From positions 1 to 15,022 of the forward strand of contig JBCDFC010000113.1 in NCBI GenBank assembly GCA_039178805.1: DNA of 15,022 nt, in the 5' to 3' direction. The DNA comes from Thermohalobaculum sp039178805. GTDB lineage: Bacteria; Pseudomonadota; Alphaproteobacteria; Rhodobacterales; Rhodobacteraceae. The translations under genes were made by a program, and so were the position numbers. Numbering within the stretch: position 1 is the first letter of the stretch; every line of letters begins with the position of its first letter. The notes under the pieces were generated by a model. The model was not told the origin of the DNA, ran no database searches, and was given only the letters and a program-made list of their open reading frames with translations. Below are positions 6,113 through 14,139 of this stretch, in pieces.

Positions 6113-6784
6113 ATGACGGGATCGATGATCGAAGGACTGCGTGGCGGTGCAGCATATCTCATGCTACCGACGGCGCAGGCAGCAATGACGCCACCTTTCT
6201 TGGAACCCTTTGCATCTTTGGGGACGGAAATGGGTCATTGCGATCGCGTCATCACCTTCTTCGATCTTACCGAGGACGAAGCGCGTCTCGTCCGGCTCGC
6301 AAGGCAGTCTTGGGCGTCGACGCAAACATCTTCGACAACGGCGCCTCAGGCGGCGCTCGAACGGAATGCCGACCCGCTTTGCACGACGGTCAATGCGCTC
6401 CTGACCATCTTCGATACCGACTGCGCGCTTAGGTCGGTGGCCCCTGCGCAGCAGACGGCATTGGACGCCGCGGAGGAGCGATTGCTCGACTGGCTCGCCG
6501 CCGGCGCCGCCATCTGCGGCCAAGCGACCGACGCTGGCGAAGCACGCTGCCGCGCCGTGTTGATCGAGGCGGGCGTTCACGTCCGCGGCACCGATCAAAT
6601 CGTTGAGGAAGCGCGCGATGCCCTAGAAAAACGCGTTCACGAGGCTTATTGGAATGTCTTCGAAGCGCAACGGCGCGCAAGCGGTTCCCCGCTGGGCGAC
6701 GCCACGATGAGACACCACGGCTCAATCGTACGCTTCGCGGGGCAGTCGGAGTTCGATGATACGTACAAACACGACGGCGAATGA
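6113..6784 (+). CDS. Hypothetical protein, 223 aa, no recognised domain
   Basis: I do not recognise this protein. ATG 6113 is chosen because AGGAG (6102-6106) lies 6 nt before it; an in-frame ATG at 6098 has no such site. It has no clear signal peptide or membrane segment. From about residue 50 it reads as mainly helical and Ala/Glu/Arg-rich: LTEDEARLVRLARQSW, then TALDAAEERLLDWLAAGAAI, then DQIVEEARDALEKRVHEAYW. A polar, His/Asp-rich tail follows (residues 192-223). The N-terminal 25 residues are rich in Met, Gly and Ala. Codon use is like that of the neighbours, which supports a real gene. It lies 57 bp upstream of acnB on the same strand, so the two may share a transcript. A small cytoplasmic helical protein is all that can be said. 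Confidence 0.6.
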   Translation: MTGSMIEGLRGGAAYLMLPTAQAAMTPPFLEPFASLGTEMGHCDRVITFFDLTEDEARLVRLARQSWASTQTSSTTAPQAALERNADPLCTTVNALLTIFDTDCALRSVAPAQQTALDAAEERLLDWLAAGAAICGQATDAGEARCRAVLIEAGVHVRGTDQIVEEARDALEKRVHEAYWNVFEAQRRASGSPLGDATMRHHGSIVRFAGQSEFDDTYKHDGE

Positions 6785-6841
6785 CGTACGCAGGGTGACT
6801 GTGGGCTGTTCCTATCCGGTTCTTTGACAGGGGAGATCGTC

Positions 6842-9505
6842 TTGAGCCTCTATTCAGATTATCTCGCAGAGATCGAAACGCGGAAAGAGCAAGGGCTCGA
6901 CCCGAAGCCGATCGACTCCGGCGCGCTCACTGAAGAGATCATCGCGCAAATCGAAGAGAGAGAGAGCGCGCAACGCGACGCCGCTCTCAAGTTTTTCATT
7001 TACAACACGCTGCCTGGCACCACGAGTGCCGCAGGCGCGAAGGCGAAGTTCCTGAAGCGGATCGTGCTGGGCGATGCAGAGGTCCCCGAGATCACGCCCG
7101 ACTTTGCGTTGGAGCTGCTGTCGCACATGAAAGGCGGCCCGTCGGTCGAGGTTCTCATCGATCTCGCCCTCGGCAGCGACAGTGACATCGCCGGGAAGGC
7201 CGCCAAGGTTCTAAAGACACAAGTCTTCCTTTACGACGCCGATACCGACCGGCTCGCTGCGGCCTATGCCGATGGCAGCGGGATCGCCGAGGACATTCTG
7301 CAGAGCTACGCCAAGGCTGAGTTCTTCACGAAGCTCCCCGACATCGAGGAGAAGATCGAGGTCGTCACTTACGTCGCCGCCGAAGGTGACGTATCGACCG
7401 ATCTGCTGTCGCCCGGCAATCAGGCGCATTCCCGGTCGGATCGCCAGCTCCACGGCAAATGCATGATCTCGGAAGCCGCGCAGGTTGAGATCCAAGAGCT
7501 CCAGCGCAAGCATCCCGGAATGCGCGTGATGCTGGTGGCAGAGAGAGGCACGATGGGCGTCGGGTCCTCGCGGATGTCGGGTGTCAACAACGTGGCGCTC
7601 TGGACCGGTCGGCAGGCGAGTCCCTACGTACCCTTCGTGAACATCGCCCCGGTGGTCGGTGGCACGAACGGGATCTCGCCCATCTTCCTCACCACGGTTG
7701 GCGTGACTGGGGGGATTGGGATCGACCTCAAGAATTGGGTCAAGAAGCTTGGTGAGGACGGGAAACCAATCCTCGGCAACAACGGCGACCCGCTGCTTGA
7801 GCAGCGCTACTCGATCGAGACGGGCACCGTGCTTACGATCGATACCAAGGCGAAGAAGCTCTACGATGAGACGGGAGCGAAAGAACTCGTCGACGTTGCG
7901 TCCGCCTTCACGCCTCAGAAAGTCGAGTTCATCAAGGCCGGCGGCTCCTACGCGATCGTCTTCGGGAAGAAACTGCAAACCTTCGCGGCCGAGACACTCG
8001 GTGTCGAAGCGCCGGCCGTGTTCGCGCCTTCCAAGGAAGTTTCCCATGAGGGGCAGGGCCTGACGGCGGTGGAGAAGATCTTCAACCGCAATGCCGTCGG
8101 CGTTTCAAGCAGCGAGCCGCTCCATGCCGGGTCGGATGTCCGCGTGCGGGTGAACATCGTCGGCTCTCAGGACACGACTGGCCTGATGACGGCGCAGGAG
8201 CTTGAGGCGATGGCGGCCACGGTCATCTCGCCCAAGGTCGACGGCGCCTATCAATCGGGCTGCCACACCGCATCGGTCTGGGATCTGAAGGCGCAGGCGA
8301 ACATTCCGAAGCTTATGAGCTTCATGAACAATTTCGGGCTGATCACGGCGCGCGACCCTAAGGGCGCCTATCACTCGATGACCGACGTCATCCATAAGGT
8401 GCTGAACGACATCACGGTCGATGACTGGGCCGTCATCATCGGCGGCGACAGCCACACGCGCATGTCCAAGGGCGTCGCCTTCGGCGCTGACTCAGGCACA
8501 GTCGCCCTCGCGCTCGCGACCGGCGAGGCCACGATGCCGATCCCTGAATCGGTCAAGGTCACCTTCAGTGGCAGCCTGAAGGAACACATGGACTTCCGTG
8601 ACGTCGTCCACGCTACGCAGGCTCAGATGCTGGCCGAGTTCGGTGATAACGTCTTCCAAGGCCGCGTGATCGAGGTCCATATCGGGACGCTGATCGCTGA
8701 CCAGGCCTTCACCTTCACCGACTGGTCGGCGGAGATGAAGGCTAAGGCGGCGATCTGCATCTCGACCGACGAGACGCTGATCGCGTCCCTGGAGATCGCC
8801 AAGGGGCGCATCCAGATCATGATCGACAAGGGCATGGAGAACGAGGCCCGGACGCTCCAGGGCCTGATCGCGATCGCCGATCGGCGTATCGCTGAGATCC
8901 GCTCCGGCGAGAAACCGGCACTCGCGCCCGATAACAACGCGAAGTACTTTGCTGAGTTCGTCGTCGACCTCGATCAGATCGTCGAACCGATGATCGCGGA
9001 TCCGGACGTCAACAATATCGACGTGTCCAAGCGCTACACCCACGACACGATCCGGCCGATCTCCTACTACGGCGGGGAGAAGAAGGTCGATCTTGGCTTC
9101 GTGGGATCCTGCATGGTCCACAAAGGCGATCTCAAGATCGTCGCGCAGATGCTGCGGAACCTTGAAAAGGAAGGCGGCTCGATCAATTTCAGCGCGCCGC
9201 TCGTCGTCTCGGCGCCGACCTACAACATCATCGACGAGCTGAAGGAAGAGGGCGACTGGAGCATCCTCCAGCGCTATTCGGGCTTTGAGTTCGACGACAG
9301 CTCGCCCAAGGTCCACGCGCGCACCGAGTATGAGAACGTGCTCTATCTCGAGCGTCCGGGCTGCAATCTCTGCATGGGCAACCAAGAGAAGGCCGAGCGT
9401 GGCGATACGGTGCTCGCGACTTCCACCAGGCTCTTCAAGGGGCGATCCTGGGCCGGACGCCCAACATCGATGAGTACAAGGCGGCGGTGGAGGGTATTCC
9501 GCTGA
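6842..9505 (+). CDS. acnB: Aconitate hydratase B (AcnB), C-terminus altered by an out-of-frame deletion
   Basis: AcnB converts citrate to isocitrate in the TCA cycle and often acts on 2-methylisocitrate; it carries a 4Fe-4S cluster. Start TTG 6842 (SLYSDYLAEIETRKEQGL) has GGGGAG 6 nt upstream and matches the family's N-terminus, while TTG 6824 does not. The HEAT-like N-terminal domain (FFIYNTLPGTTSAAGAKAKF, LLSHMKGGPSVEVLIDLALG) is followed by the swivel and catalytic domains (LLSPGNQAHSRSD, GGDSHTRMSKGVAFGADSG). All three cluster cysteines are present: C757 (FVGSC), C841 and C844 (CNLCMGN). After LATSTRLFKG (residue 867) the frame runs off into 20 unrelated basic residues ending at 9505. The family's true C-terminal end is found in the next frame at 9439-9561, with about 20-26 residues missing between. 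The enzyme is probably inactive unless this is an assembly error. Confidence 0.9.
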   Translation: MSLYSDYLAEIETRKEQGLDPKPIDSGALTEEIIAQIEERESAQRDAALKFFIYNTLPGTTSAAGAKAKFLKRIVLGDAEVPEITPDFALELLSHMKGGPSVEVLIDLALGSDSDIAGKAAKVLKTQVFLYDADTDRLAAAYADGSGIAEDILQSYAKAEFFTKLPDIEEKIEVVTYVAAEGDVSTDLLSPGNQAHSRSDRQLHGKCMISEAAQVEIQELQRKHPGMRVMLVAERGTMGVGSSRMSGVNNVALWTGRQASPYVPFVNIAPVVGGTNGISPIFLTTVGVTGGIGIDLKNWVKKLGEDGKPILGNNGDPLLEQRYSIETGTVLTIDTKAKKLYDETGAKELVDVASAFTPQKVEFIKAGGSYAIVFGKKLQTFAAETLGVEAPAVFAPSKEVSHEGQGLTAVEKIFNRNAVGVSSSEPLHAGSDVRVRVNIVGSQDTTGLMTAQELEAMAATVISPKVDGAYQSGCHTASVWDLKAQANIPKLMSFMNNFGLITARDPKGAYHSMTDVIHKVLNDITVDDWAVIIGGDSHTRMSKGVAFGADSGTVALALATGEATMPIPESVKVTFSGSLKEHMDFRDVVHATQAQMLAEFGDNVFQGRVIEVHIGTLIADQAFTFTDWSAEMKAKAAICISTDETLIASLEIAKGRIQIMIDKGMENEARTLQGLIAIADRRIAEIRSGEKPALAPDNNAKYFAEFVVDLDQIVEPMIADPDVNNIDVSKRYTHDTIRPISYYGGEKKVDLGFVGSCMVHKGDLKIVAQMLRNLEKEGGSINFSAPLVVSAPTYNIIDELKEEGDWSILQRYSGFEFDDSSPKVHARTEYENVLYLERPGCNLCMGNQEKAERGDTVLATSTRLFKGRSWAGRPTSMSTRRRWRVFR

Positions 9506-9561
9506 CGAAGTTCGCGCCGCCACTGCAGAAGCCGCTGGACCCGAAATCAGTCCACTACTGA
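9439..9561 (+). pseudogene. acnB: Displaced C-terminal remnant of acnB
   Basis: In the -1 frame relative to the main acnB frame, these 40 codons read GAILGRTPNIDEYKAAVEG, then IPLTKFAPPLQKPLDPKSVHY and TGA. This is the ordinary end of a long-type AcnB (compare AALIGKLPTPEEYQTYV near the E. coli AcnB end, from memory). The phase change means a net loss of 3n+1 bases, or a gain of 3n+2, near 9436-9445. The missing piece carries residues that follow the conserved STSTR active-site motif. The frame relationship is seen directly; the family comparison is from memory. Confidence 0.8.
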
Positions 9562-9587
9562 TCGGGACCGATCCCAGAGTGCCTCTC

Positions 9588-9659
9588 GATCCAACGTGTT
9601 CACGGGAACAGCATCATTGCCGGGCTTGACCTGGCAATCCAGCGCCACCGGCGGTGGAT
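9588..9659 (+). repeat. Dispersed 72-bp repeat, copy 2
   Basis: About 63 of 72 bases match copy 1 (1709-1780) without gaps. The central hairpin ATTGCCGG/CTGGCAAT (9616-9638) has one changed base that still allows a G-U pair, so the stem is kept. A second small stem, CCACC/GGTGG, follows at 9644-9656. It fills the 120-bp gap between the convergent acnB and TonB-receptor genes. Confidence 0.8.
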
Positions 9660-9680
9660 GCTTCAAGGCGCGGGGGTCGA

Positions 9681-12320
9681 TCAGAAGATCACCCGCGCCC
9701 TGATACCGAAGCGACGCGGTGGCCCAGGGGCGCCGATTGGCAGTGCGGCTTCTTCCGGCTGTCCGAATGCGGTCGGTGGAAGCGGCAGGCTGCTGGCGCC
9801 GGACGGGAAGCCGCTGGTCGCATAGACCTCGTCGAAGATGTTCTCCCCGAAAAGCTCGACCGAGAACCTCTCACTTCGCAGGCCGATGCGGATATCCAAG
9901 GTATCGAAGCCGTCAAGCTCCGTCGGCTCAGCGGATAGCGACCCGATAAAGTCCGTGCGGAGGTTATAGTCCGCCCGAATGAACGCCCTCGCATCGCCGA
10001 AGAGCGGCTGGGGATACTCATAGTCGCCCGTCAGCGTGAGCGTGAACTTCGGCGCGTTCGGCAGATCCGTTCCCGAAAGGTCGACCGGATCCCCGCCAGA
10101 ACCGAATGGCGGAAACTCGAAATCCGTGATCTCCGTGAAGTTCAGACCGGCCCGCGCTTGCAGCGAAAGACCATCGACCGGTGCTGCGGCAACATTCACC
10201 TCGCCACCGAAACTCGTCGCGCTGCCGGCATTGGTCAGAATGACGGTGGGCGGGATCAGCGTGTCTTCGAAGAGGATGGTTACCGGGGTCTGAAAATCGG
10301 TGATCTTCGTGAAGAAGGCGCTGGCGTTCACCGCGAGCCGCTCGTCGAACAGAACGCTGCGCAGACCAACTTCGACCGTGCGCGTCGTCTCGGAGTCGAA
10401 CTCGAACGTCGAGAACGGTGTGTCTGCGATACCGCCCGGTCTGAACCCAGTGGAGAAGGCCACGAAAGTCGTGATCTCGTCCGTCCAGTCGTAGCTGACG
10501 GCCGCGCGAGGCGTGACAGAGTGGAAGGATGCGGAGTCTTCGACAGAGAACGCGCCGTCCAACAGGCCGAGATCCGCTGCGGGTCCTTCGGTTATCGTCG
10601 TATCGCTTGCGACGACGCGGTCAAATGCGTAGCGGAACCCTGCTGAAAACTCGACCTGTGATACCGGTCGCCAAGAGACATCGGAGTAGAGGCTGACATT
10701 GATGACGTCCTGACGGTCGTCGGTGTCGAGAAAGCCGAGTTCCGAAGGCGAGAGAGCGGCGATCGCCGGGCCAACGACCGCGATGTCCGCCGGCAAGCCC
10801 AAGGCCGCGGCCGCTGCGGCGAATGCCTCAGGATCGGTTATGGCGAGAATGCCGGCACCACCGGCGATAAGGGGTGAGGCGTTGGATCCGAAAGTGACGG
10901 TGTCGGACGTCGTGAACTCGTTATAGTTGATGCTGGTACCGGCGTTGAAAACGAACGTCCCTGGAACGTTCGGTATCTCGACAGGCGCACCGTCGAAGCG
11001 GAACTCTTGCGAGAAACTCAGCGTGTCGAGATCGACGCGTGTCTCGGTCAGATTTGCCGGCGTGCCATCGGCATCCTCGTTGAAGACAGTCTCCTGAACT
11101 CTGAACGCAGTGTTCGAGGTAAAGGCGCCCCTATCCGTGTCGTATCGCGCTTCAAACCGGGCAAGAAAGTCGTCGTTCGTGTCCTCGTCCAAGGGACTTG
11201 CGAAGTTTATGAAATCCCCGTCCTCCTCCAAGATCTCCAAGGTGACTTCGCGCGTGGCATCGAACTCACTCCGCGTGTAGGAGGCCTGGAAGTCGAACGT
11301 CAGGTCGTCGCTCGGCTGTGAGCGGAGGCTGAAGCGCCCGCCGATCAGTTCCTCGCCAAGCTCGTCGGTGACGTTCTCGTCGAAGAACTCGATGAACCCG
11401 TCGCTCGCACTCCCGAATGCCACGAAACGGGCCGAGAGCAGACCGTCCCCGAGGATCGGTGCGTTGAGGACGAGCGATCCGGAGCCGTCCGGGAAATCTG
11501 CGAAGGTGCCCTCGATCCTCGCTTCGAACGCGTCCGTGGGTTTCTTGGTCACCACATTGACGGCTCCCGCCGTGGTGCCGCGACTGAACGTGGTCGTTTG
11601 CGGGCCAAGGAAGACGTCCACACGCTCCACATCGACCAGATTGGGATTGATGCCGGTGCGAACGCTCGTCTGATTGAGCAGCACGCCGTCCACGAAGACC
11701 CCGGTGGTCGGCGCCGTACTGTTCACGTTCCCCACATCGCTTAGGCCCCGCACCGTCAGGTTGAAGCCCACAGGCGAGGTCTGGTTCGTGACGACGACAT
11801 TGGCGATCGAGTCGAGCGCATCGGTGACATCGGAAATGTCGCTCTTCTCGATCTCCTCCTCGTCCAAGGTCTCGATCGTGCGCGTTTCTTCCAGCGGATC
11901 GAATGCGCCGCCGCTGCCAGAGGCACCGGGCAGGCCGCGTCCTCCGGGTGCTGTCACGACCAGCTCGTCGAGCTCGATCCTATCGTCCGCGGCGCGCGCT
12001 TGACCGGATCTGATGACGACGAAGCTGTCGTTCGGCAGCTGACGGATCGCCAAACCCGATCCCGCGACCATCGCTTCCAGCGCGTCCTGCGGCTGCATCG
12101 TGCCGAGCAGGTATCGGCTGGTCTTTCCCTGCACGAGGTTGCTGGAAGCTGAGACCTGCACACCCGACTGGCGGGAGAACTCACGAAGCGCATCGGGAAG
12201 CGGCTGCGTGGGAACGCGGAAATCGATCTGCTGCGCCTCGGCCAGAGGGCTTGCCGAGGCGAATGCGACAACGACCATCGCCGCTGCGGATGCGAGGCTG
12301 CCCAAGCTTCTAGAAACCAT
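9681..12320 (-). CDS. TonB-dependent outer-membrane receptor/transducer with STN signalling domain
   Basis: This is an 879-aa outer-membrane receptor that imports a bound ligand, typically an iron chelate, using TonB energy. Order: signal peptide about 1-29 (ends AEAQQ); STN domain 33-104 (PLPDALREFSRQSGVQV, LEAMVAGSGLAIRQL); TonB box DELVVTA at 118-124; plug about 143-260 (LTVRGLSD, GVFVDGVLLNQ, VERVDVFLGPQTTTFSRGTTAGAVNVVTKKP); and a beta-barrel rich in Asp, Thr and Phe up to the terminal Phe, as usual for BAM substrates. Start ATG 12320 has GGGAG 6 nt before it; the frame open to 12389 gives a non-signal leader. It lies 84 bp after fecR on the same strand. STN-bearing receptors signal to FecR, so this is a transducer and not merely a transporter. 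The ligand is unknown; a ferric siderophore is likely by family, but a carbohydrate is possible. Confidence 0.93.
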   Translation of the reverse strand: MVSRSLGSLASAAAMVVVAFASASPLAEAQQIDFRVPTQPLPDALREFSRQSGVQVSASSNLVQGKTSRYLLGTMQPQDALEAMVAGSGLAIRQLPNDSFVVIRSGQARAADDRIELDELVVTAPGGRGLPGASGSGGAFDPLEETRTIETLDEEEIEKSDISDVTDALDSIANVVVTNQTSPVGFNLTVRGLSDVGNVNSTAPTTGVFVDGVLLNQTSVRTGINPNLVDVERVDVFLGPQTTTFSRGTTAGAVNVVTKKPTDAFEARIEGTFADFPDGSGSLVLNAPILGDGLLSARFVAFGSASDGFIEFFDENVTDELGEELIGGRFSLRSQPSDDLTFDFQASYTRSEFDATREVTLEILEEDGDFINFASPLDEDTNDDFLARFEARYDTDRGAFTSNTAFRVQETVFNEDADGTPANLTETRVDLDTLSFSQEFRFDGAPVEIPNVPGTFVFNAGTSINYNEFTTSDTVTFGSNASPLIAGGAGILAITDPEAFAAAAAALGLPADIAVVGPAIAALSPSELGFLDTDDRQDVINVSLYSDVSWRPVSQVEFSAGFRYAFDRVVASDTTITEGPAADLGLLDGAFSVEDSASFHSVTPRAAVSYDWTDEITTFVAFSTGFRPGGIADTPFSTFEFDSETTRTVEVGLRSVLFDERLAVNASAFFTKITDFQTPVTILFEDTLIPPTVILTNAGSATSFGGEVNVAAAPVDGLSLQARAGLNFTEITDFEFPPFGSGGDPVDLSGTDLPNAPKFTLTLTGDYEYPQPLFGDARAFIRADYNLRTDFIGSLSAEPTELDGFDTLDIRIGLRSERFSVELFGENIFDEVYATSGFPSGASSLPLPPTAFGQPEEAALPIGAPGPPRRFGIRARVIF

Positions 12321-12404
12321 CTCTGCTCCCAGGTCGTGCCTGCGTCTTGGCCCTTTGGGAGACACCGAACGGCAATGCGCGATTTCCATTCCGCGCTGGC
12401 GATT

Positions 12405-13322
12405 TCACTCCGAAACCACCAATGCCAACCACGGCGTTGCGAAAAGGACACGGCCGCCATGTGCGGCCGCTGCGGATGACAAGGCGTCCATGGGATCATC
12501 CAGTCGGTAACGACCGGTTACCCGTTGATCGGCCAGGGCCCCGTCAGCGAAGAAGATCTGCCCTGTGAAGCGTCGGTCCAAGATGGCCGCTACGTCACGC
12601 AGCGAAAGGTCGTCAGCATCCAGCCAACCTTCCCGCCAAGCCGCCACCGAAGCGACGTCCGAAATGGCCGACACTTCGCCTGCCGACGCGTCGTTGCCAC
12701 GCCAAACATCTCCAGCCGCCACCTGCATCGGTCCGCCCCCGTCAACGGCGATGGTCACGGCTCCTTCGAGAACGGCAACCGAAACGCGATCTTCGCCCGT
12801 CTCAACGGCGAATTGGGTTCCCGTCACGCGAACCGTGACGGCCTCGGCGACGACCTCCACAACCCGGTCTGAACCGGGCGTGACGTCGAAGAACGCCGCG
12901 CCATCCAGGATGCGGACGGTCGATGCATCGGCCCCGCGCTCGACATCGAGCGCCGTGCCCGCGTCTAGGTCGGCACTCACTCCCGGTGCAATTGCGACAT
13001 CGGAAAGAACGCTCCGTCGCGCGATGAACTCCGCCTCAAGCTCGATCTTGATCGTCGGGTAAAGCAGCGCCCCAAGCGTCGCGAGCACGAGAAGGACGCC
13101 CAACCCGCCGCCCTTCCCACGCTTTGCCTTGGGCGTGAGCGCCGAACTCGCCGTCCAGATCCTCAGCGCCCGCTCCGCCGCCTCGCGCCGCGCGGCATCG
13201 TCGCCGGCCCAGGCGCGCAACCTCTCGATCTGCGAGGGCACGTCATCATCGGGAGCGGATAACAGGATCCGAGAGGCGTCCCGTATCAGTTCCTTCCTAT
13301 CCCTTGGGTTCTTCACGGACAT
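12405..13322 (-). CDS. fecR: FecR-family anti-sigma factor, membrane-anchored signal relay
   Basis: The product is a 305-aa FecR-type regulator that spans the inner membrane and links the outer-membrane receptor to its sigma factor. The cytoplasmic part 1-70 has the anti-sigma helix pattern (IERLRAWAGDDAARREAAERALRIW). One transmembrane helix lies at about 72-92 (GGLGVLLVLATLGALLYPTI). The periplasmic FecR domain at about 103-195 includes DGAAFFDVTPG and TVRVTGTQFAVETGEDRVSVAVLEGAV. The C-terminal STN-like segment at about 222-303 (LSLRDVAAILDRRFTGQIFF, VTGRYRLDDPMDAL) is the part expected to meet the receptor's STN domain. ATG 13322 gives the expected N-terminus; its ribosome site (GAGAAG) is modest. 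It starts 52 bp after the sigma gene and precedes the receptor gene, the classic order. Confidence 0.9.
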   Translation of the reverse strand: MSVKNPRDRKELIRDASRILLSAPDDDVPSQIERLRAWAGDDAARREAAERALRIWTASSALTPKAKRGKGGGLGVLLVLATLGALLYPTIKIELEAEFIARRSVLSDVAIAPGVSADLDAGTALDVERGADASTVRILDGAAFFDVTPGSDRVVEVVAEAVTVRVTGTQFAVETGEDRVSVAVLEGAVTIAVDGGGPMQVAAGDVWRGNDASAGEVSAISDVASVAAWREGWLDADDLSLRDVAAILDRRFTGQIFFADGALADQRVTGRYRLDDPMDALSSAAAAHGGRVLFATPWLALVVSE

Positions 13323-13374
13323 GCTCGCGCTTCTCTTCTGCGGTTCGAGCAGATCGATGCCGGTGCGCTATACG

Positions 13375-13899
13375 TTACTCGCAGGTCACGTCATCGTTCA
13401 GCACGTCGTCGAGCTCCAGCATCGCCTCCACGGCCAAATGATGCGCACGCGACGTGCTGATCCTCAGGATGTCCGCAATCCTCCGAAACGACATGCCCTC
13501 CGCACGCCGCAGCAGGAACGCATCGCGCTTCGCAGCCTTCATCCGAGACAGGGCGTCATCGATGCGGCGCGCATCTTCCTTGGCCACATAGATGCACTCG
13601 GCGCTTGGTGCCGACAACGCCGGCTCAGGCAGTTGGTGACGAAGGCGGGCCGTATTCCGGCGCCGGCGCTCCGTATCGATGGAGAGGCCTTTGGCAATCC
13701 AATAGAGCAACGGGATGTGCTGCCCCGCCCTTCCATCGTTGCGCTCAAGCTTGGAAAACCAACGGATGAACGCCTCATGCGTCACATCTTCGGCCATGGC
13801 ACCACATCCGACAAAACCCTGAGACAGACGCTTCACCCGCCCAAAATGCGACCGGTAGGCTGCGTCGAAGCTGTCCTGATCGTCGGAGTGATCCGCCAC
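13375..13899 (-). CDS. fecI: FecI-type ECF RNA polymerase sigma factor
   Basis: The product is a 174-aa extracytoplasmic-function sigma factor. Region 2 spans about 10-80 (FDAAYRSHFGRVKRL, then AEDVTHEAFIRWF), binding core polymerase and the -10 element. Region 4 spans about 112-165 (ALSRMKAAKRDAFLLRRAEG, MSFRRIADILRISTSRAHHL), reading the -35 element. The start is GTG at 13899, with AGAGG about 10 nt upstream. It heads a fecI-fecR-receptor run on the minus strand. By analogy with E. coli FecI-FecR-FecA it is held by FecR until the receptor signals, then drives the receptor gene. The RRAEGMSFRRIADILRIS segment is typical of the FecI group. I use the gene symbol by family; the ligand need not be ferric citrate. 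Confidence 0.9.
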   Translation of the reverse strand: MADHSDDQDSFDAAYRSHFGRVKRLSQGFVGCGAMAEDVTHEAFIRWFSKLERNDGRAGQHIPLLYWIAKGLSIDTERRRRNTARLRHQLPEPALSAPSAECIYVAKEDARRIDDALSRMKAAKRDAFLLRRAEGMSFRRIADILRISTSRAHHLAVEAMLELDDVLNDDVTCE

Positions 13900-14139
13900 G
13901 CGAGCGCCCTCTTGGCTAAGCTTTGCTGGCTGGCAGAATAACCCTTGGCTCTGGTCGGGATAGCAATCTTTAACCTATTGGAACAAGCCGACGGGCCGAT
14001 GCTTATTGGCTGTGTCTGATTCAGCAACGCGATGCCGGGTCAACTTTTGGCGATAACTTCGAAAGGAGAAGGTTTCGGTTCCCATTCCAGGTGAAGCGCG
14101 CGACTGCGCGTCGTGCTGAGGAGGACGTTGCGCGAGGCG
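13900..14139 (-). promoter_or_regulatory. Upstream region of the fecI-type sigma gene
   Basis: This 240-bp gap lies between the stop of the LysR gene and the GTG start of fecI, both on the minus strand, and should hold the cassette's promoter. It is locally A+T-richer at 13930-14080. The best minus-strand match is TTGTTC (13986-13981) with TATCCC 18 nt on, which is weak. I see no convincing Fur box by eye. CGAAA/TTTCG at 14060-14077 is a small stem. Confidence 0.3.

Noticed and set aside
5754..6155. 133-residue minus-strand frame in the gap after AraC-3
   Set aside because: No ribosome site, random-looking composition and no motif; it also overlaps the start of a better plus-strand gene.
7211..8047. 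278-residue minus-strand frame inside acnB
   Set aside because: Antisense to conserved AcnB sequence, rich in Arg, Asp and His, with no family match.
9434..9450. Programmed -1 frameshift as the explanation for the two acnB frames
   Set aside because: The local sequence C AAG GGG is not a good slippery heptamer, and a slip would still leave about 20 residues of the catalytic domain missing, so a deletion fits better.
8492..9523. 343-residue minus-strand frame inside acnB
   Set aside because: It is the antisense shadow of a highly conserved coding sequence and has no recognisable motif.
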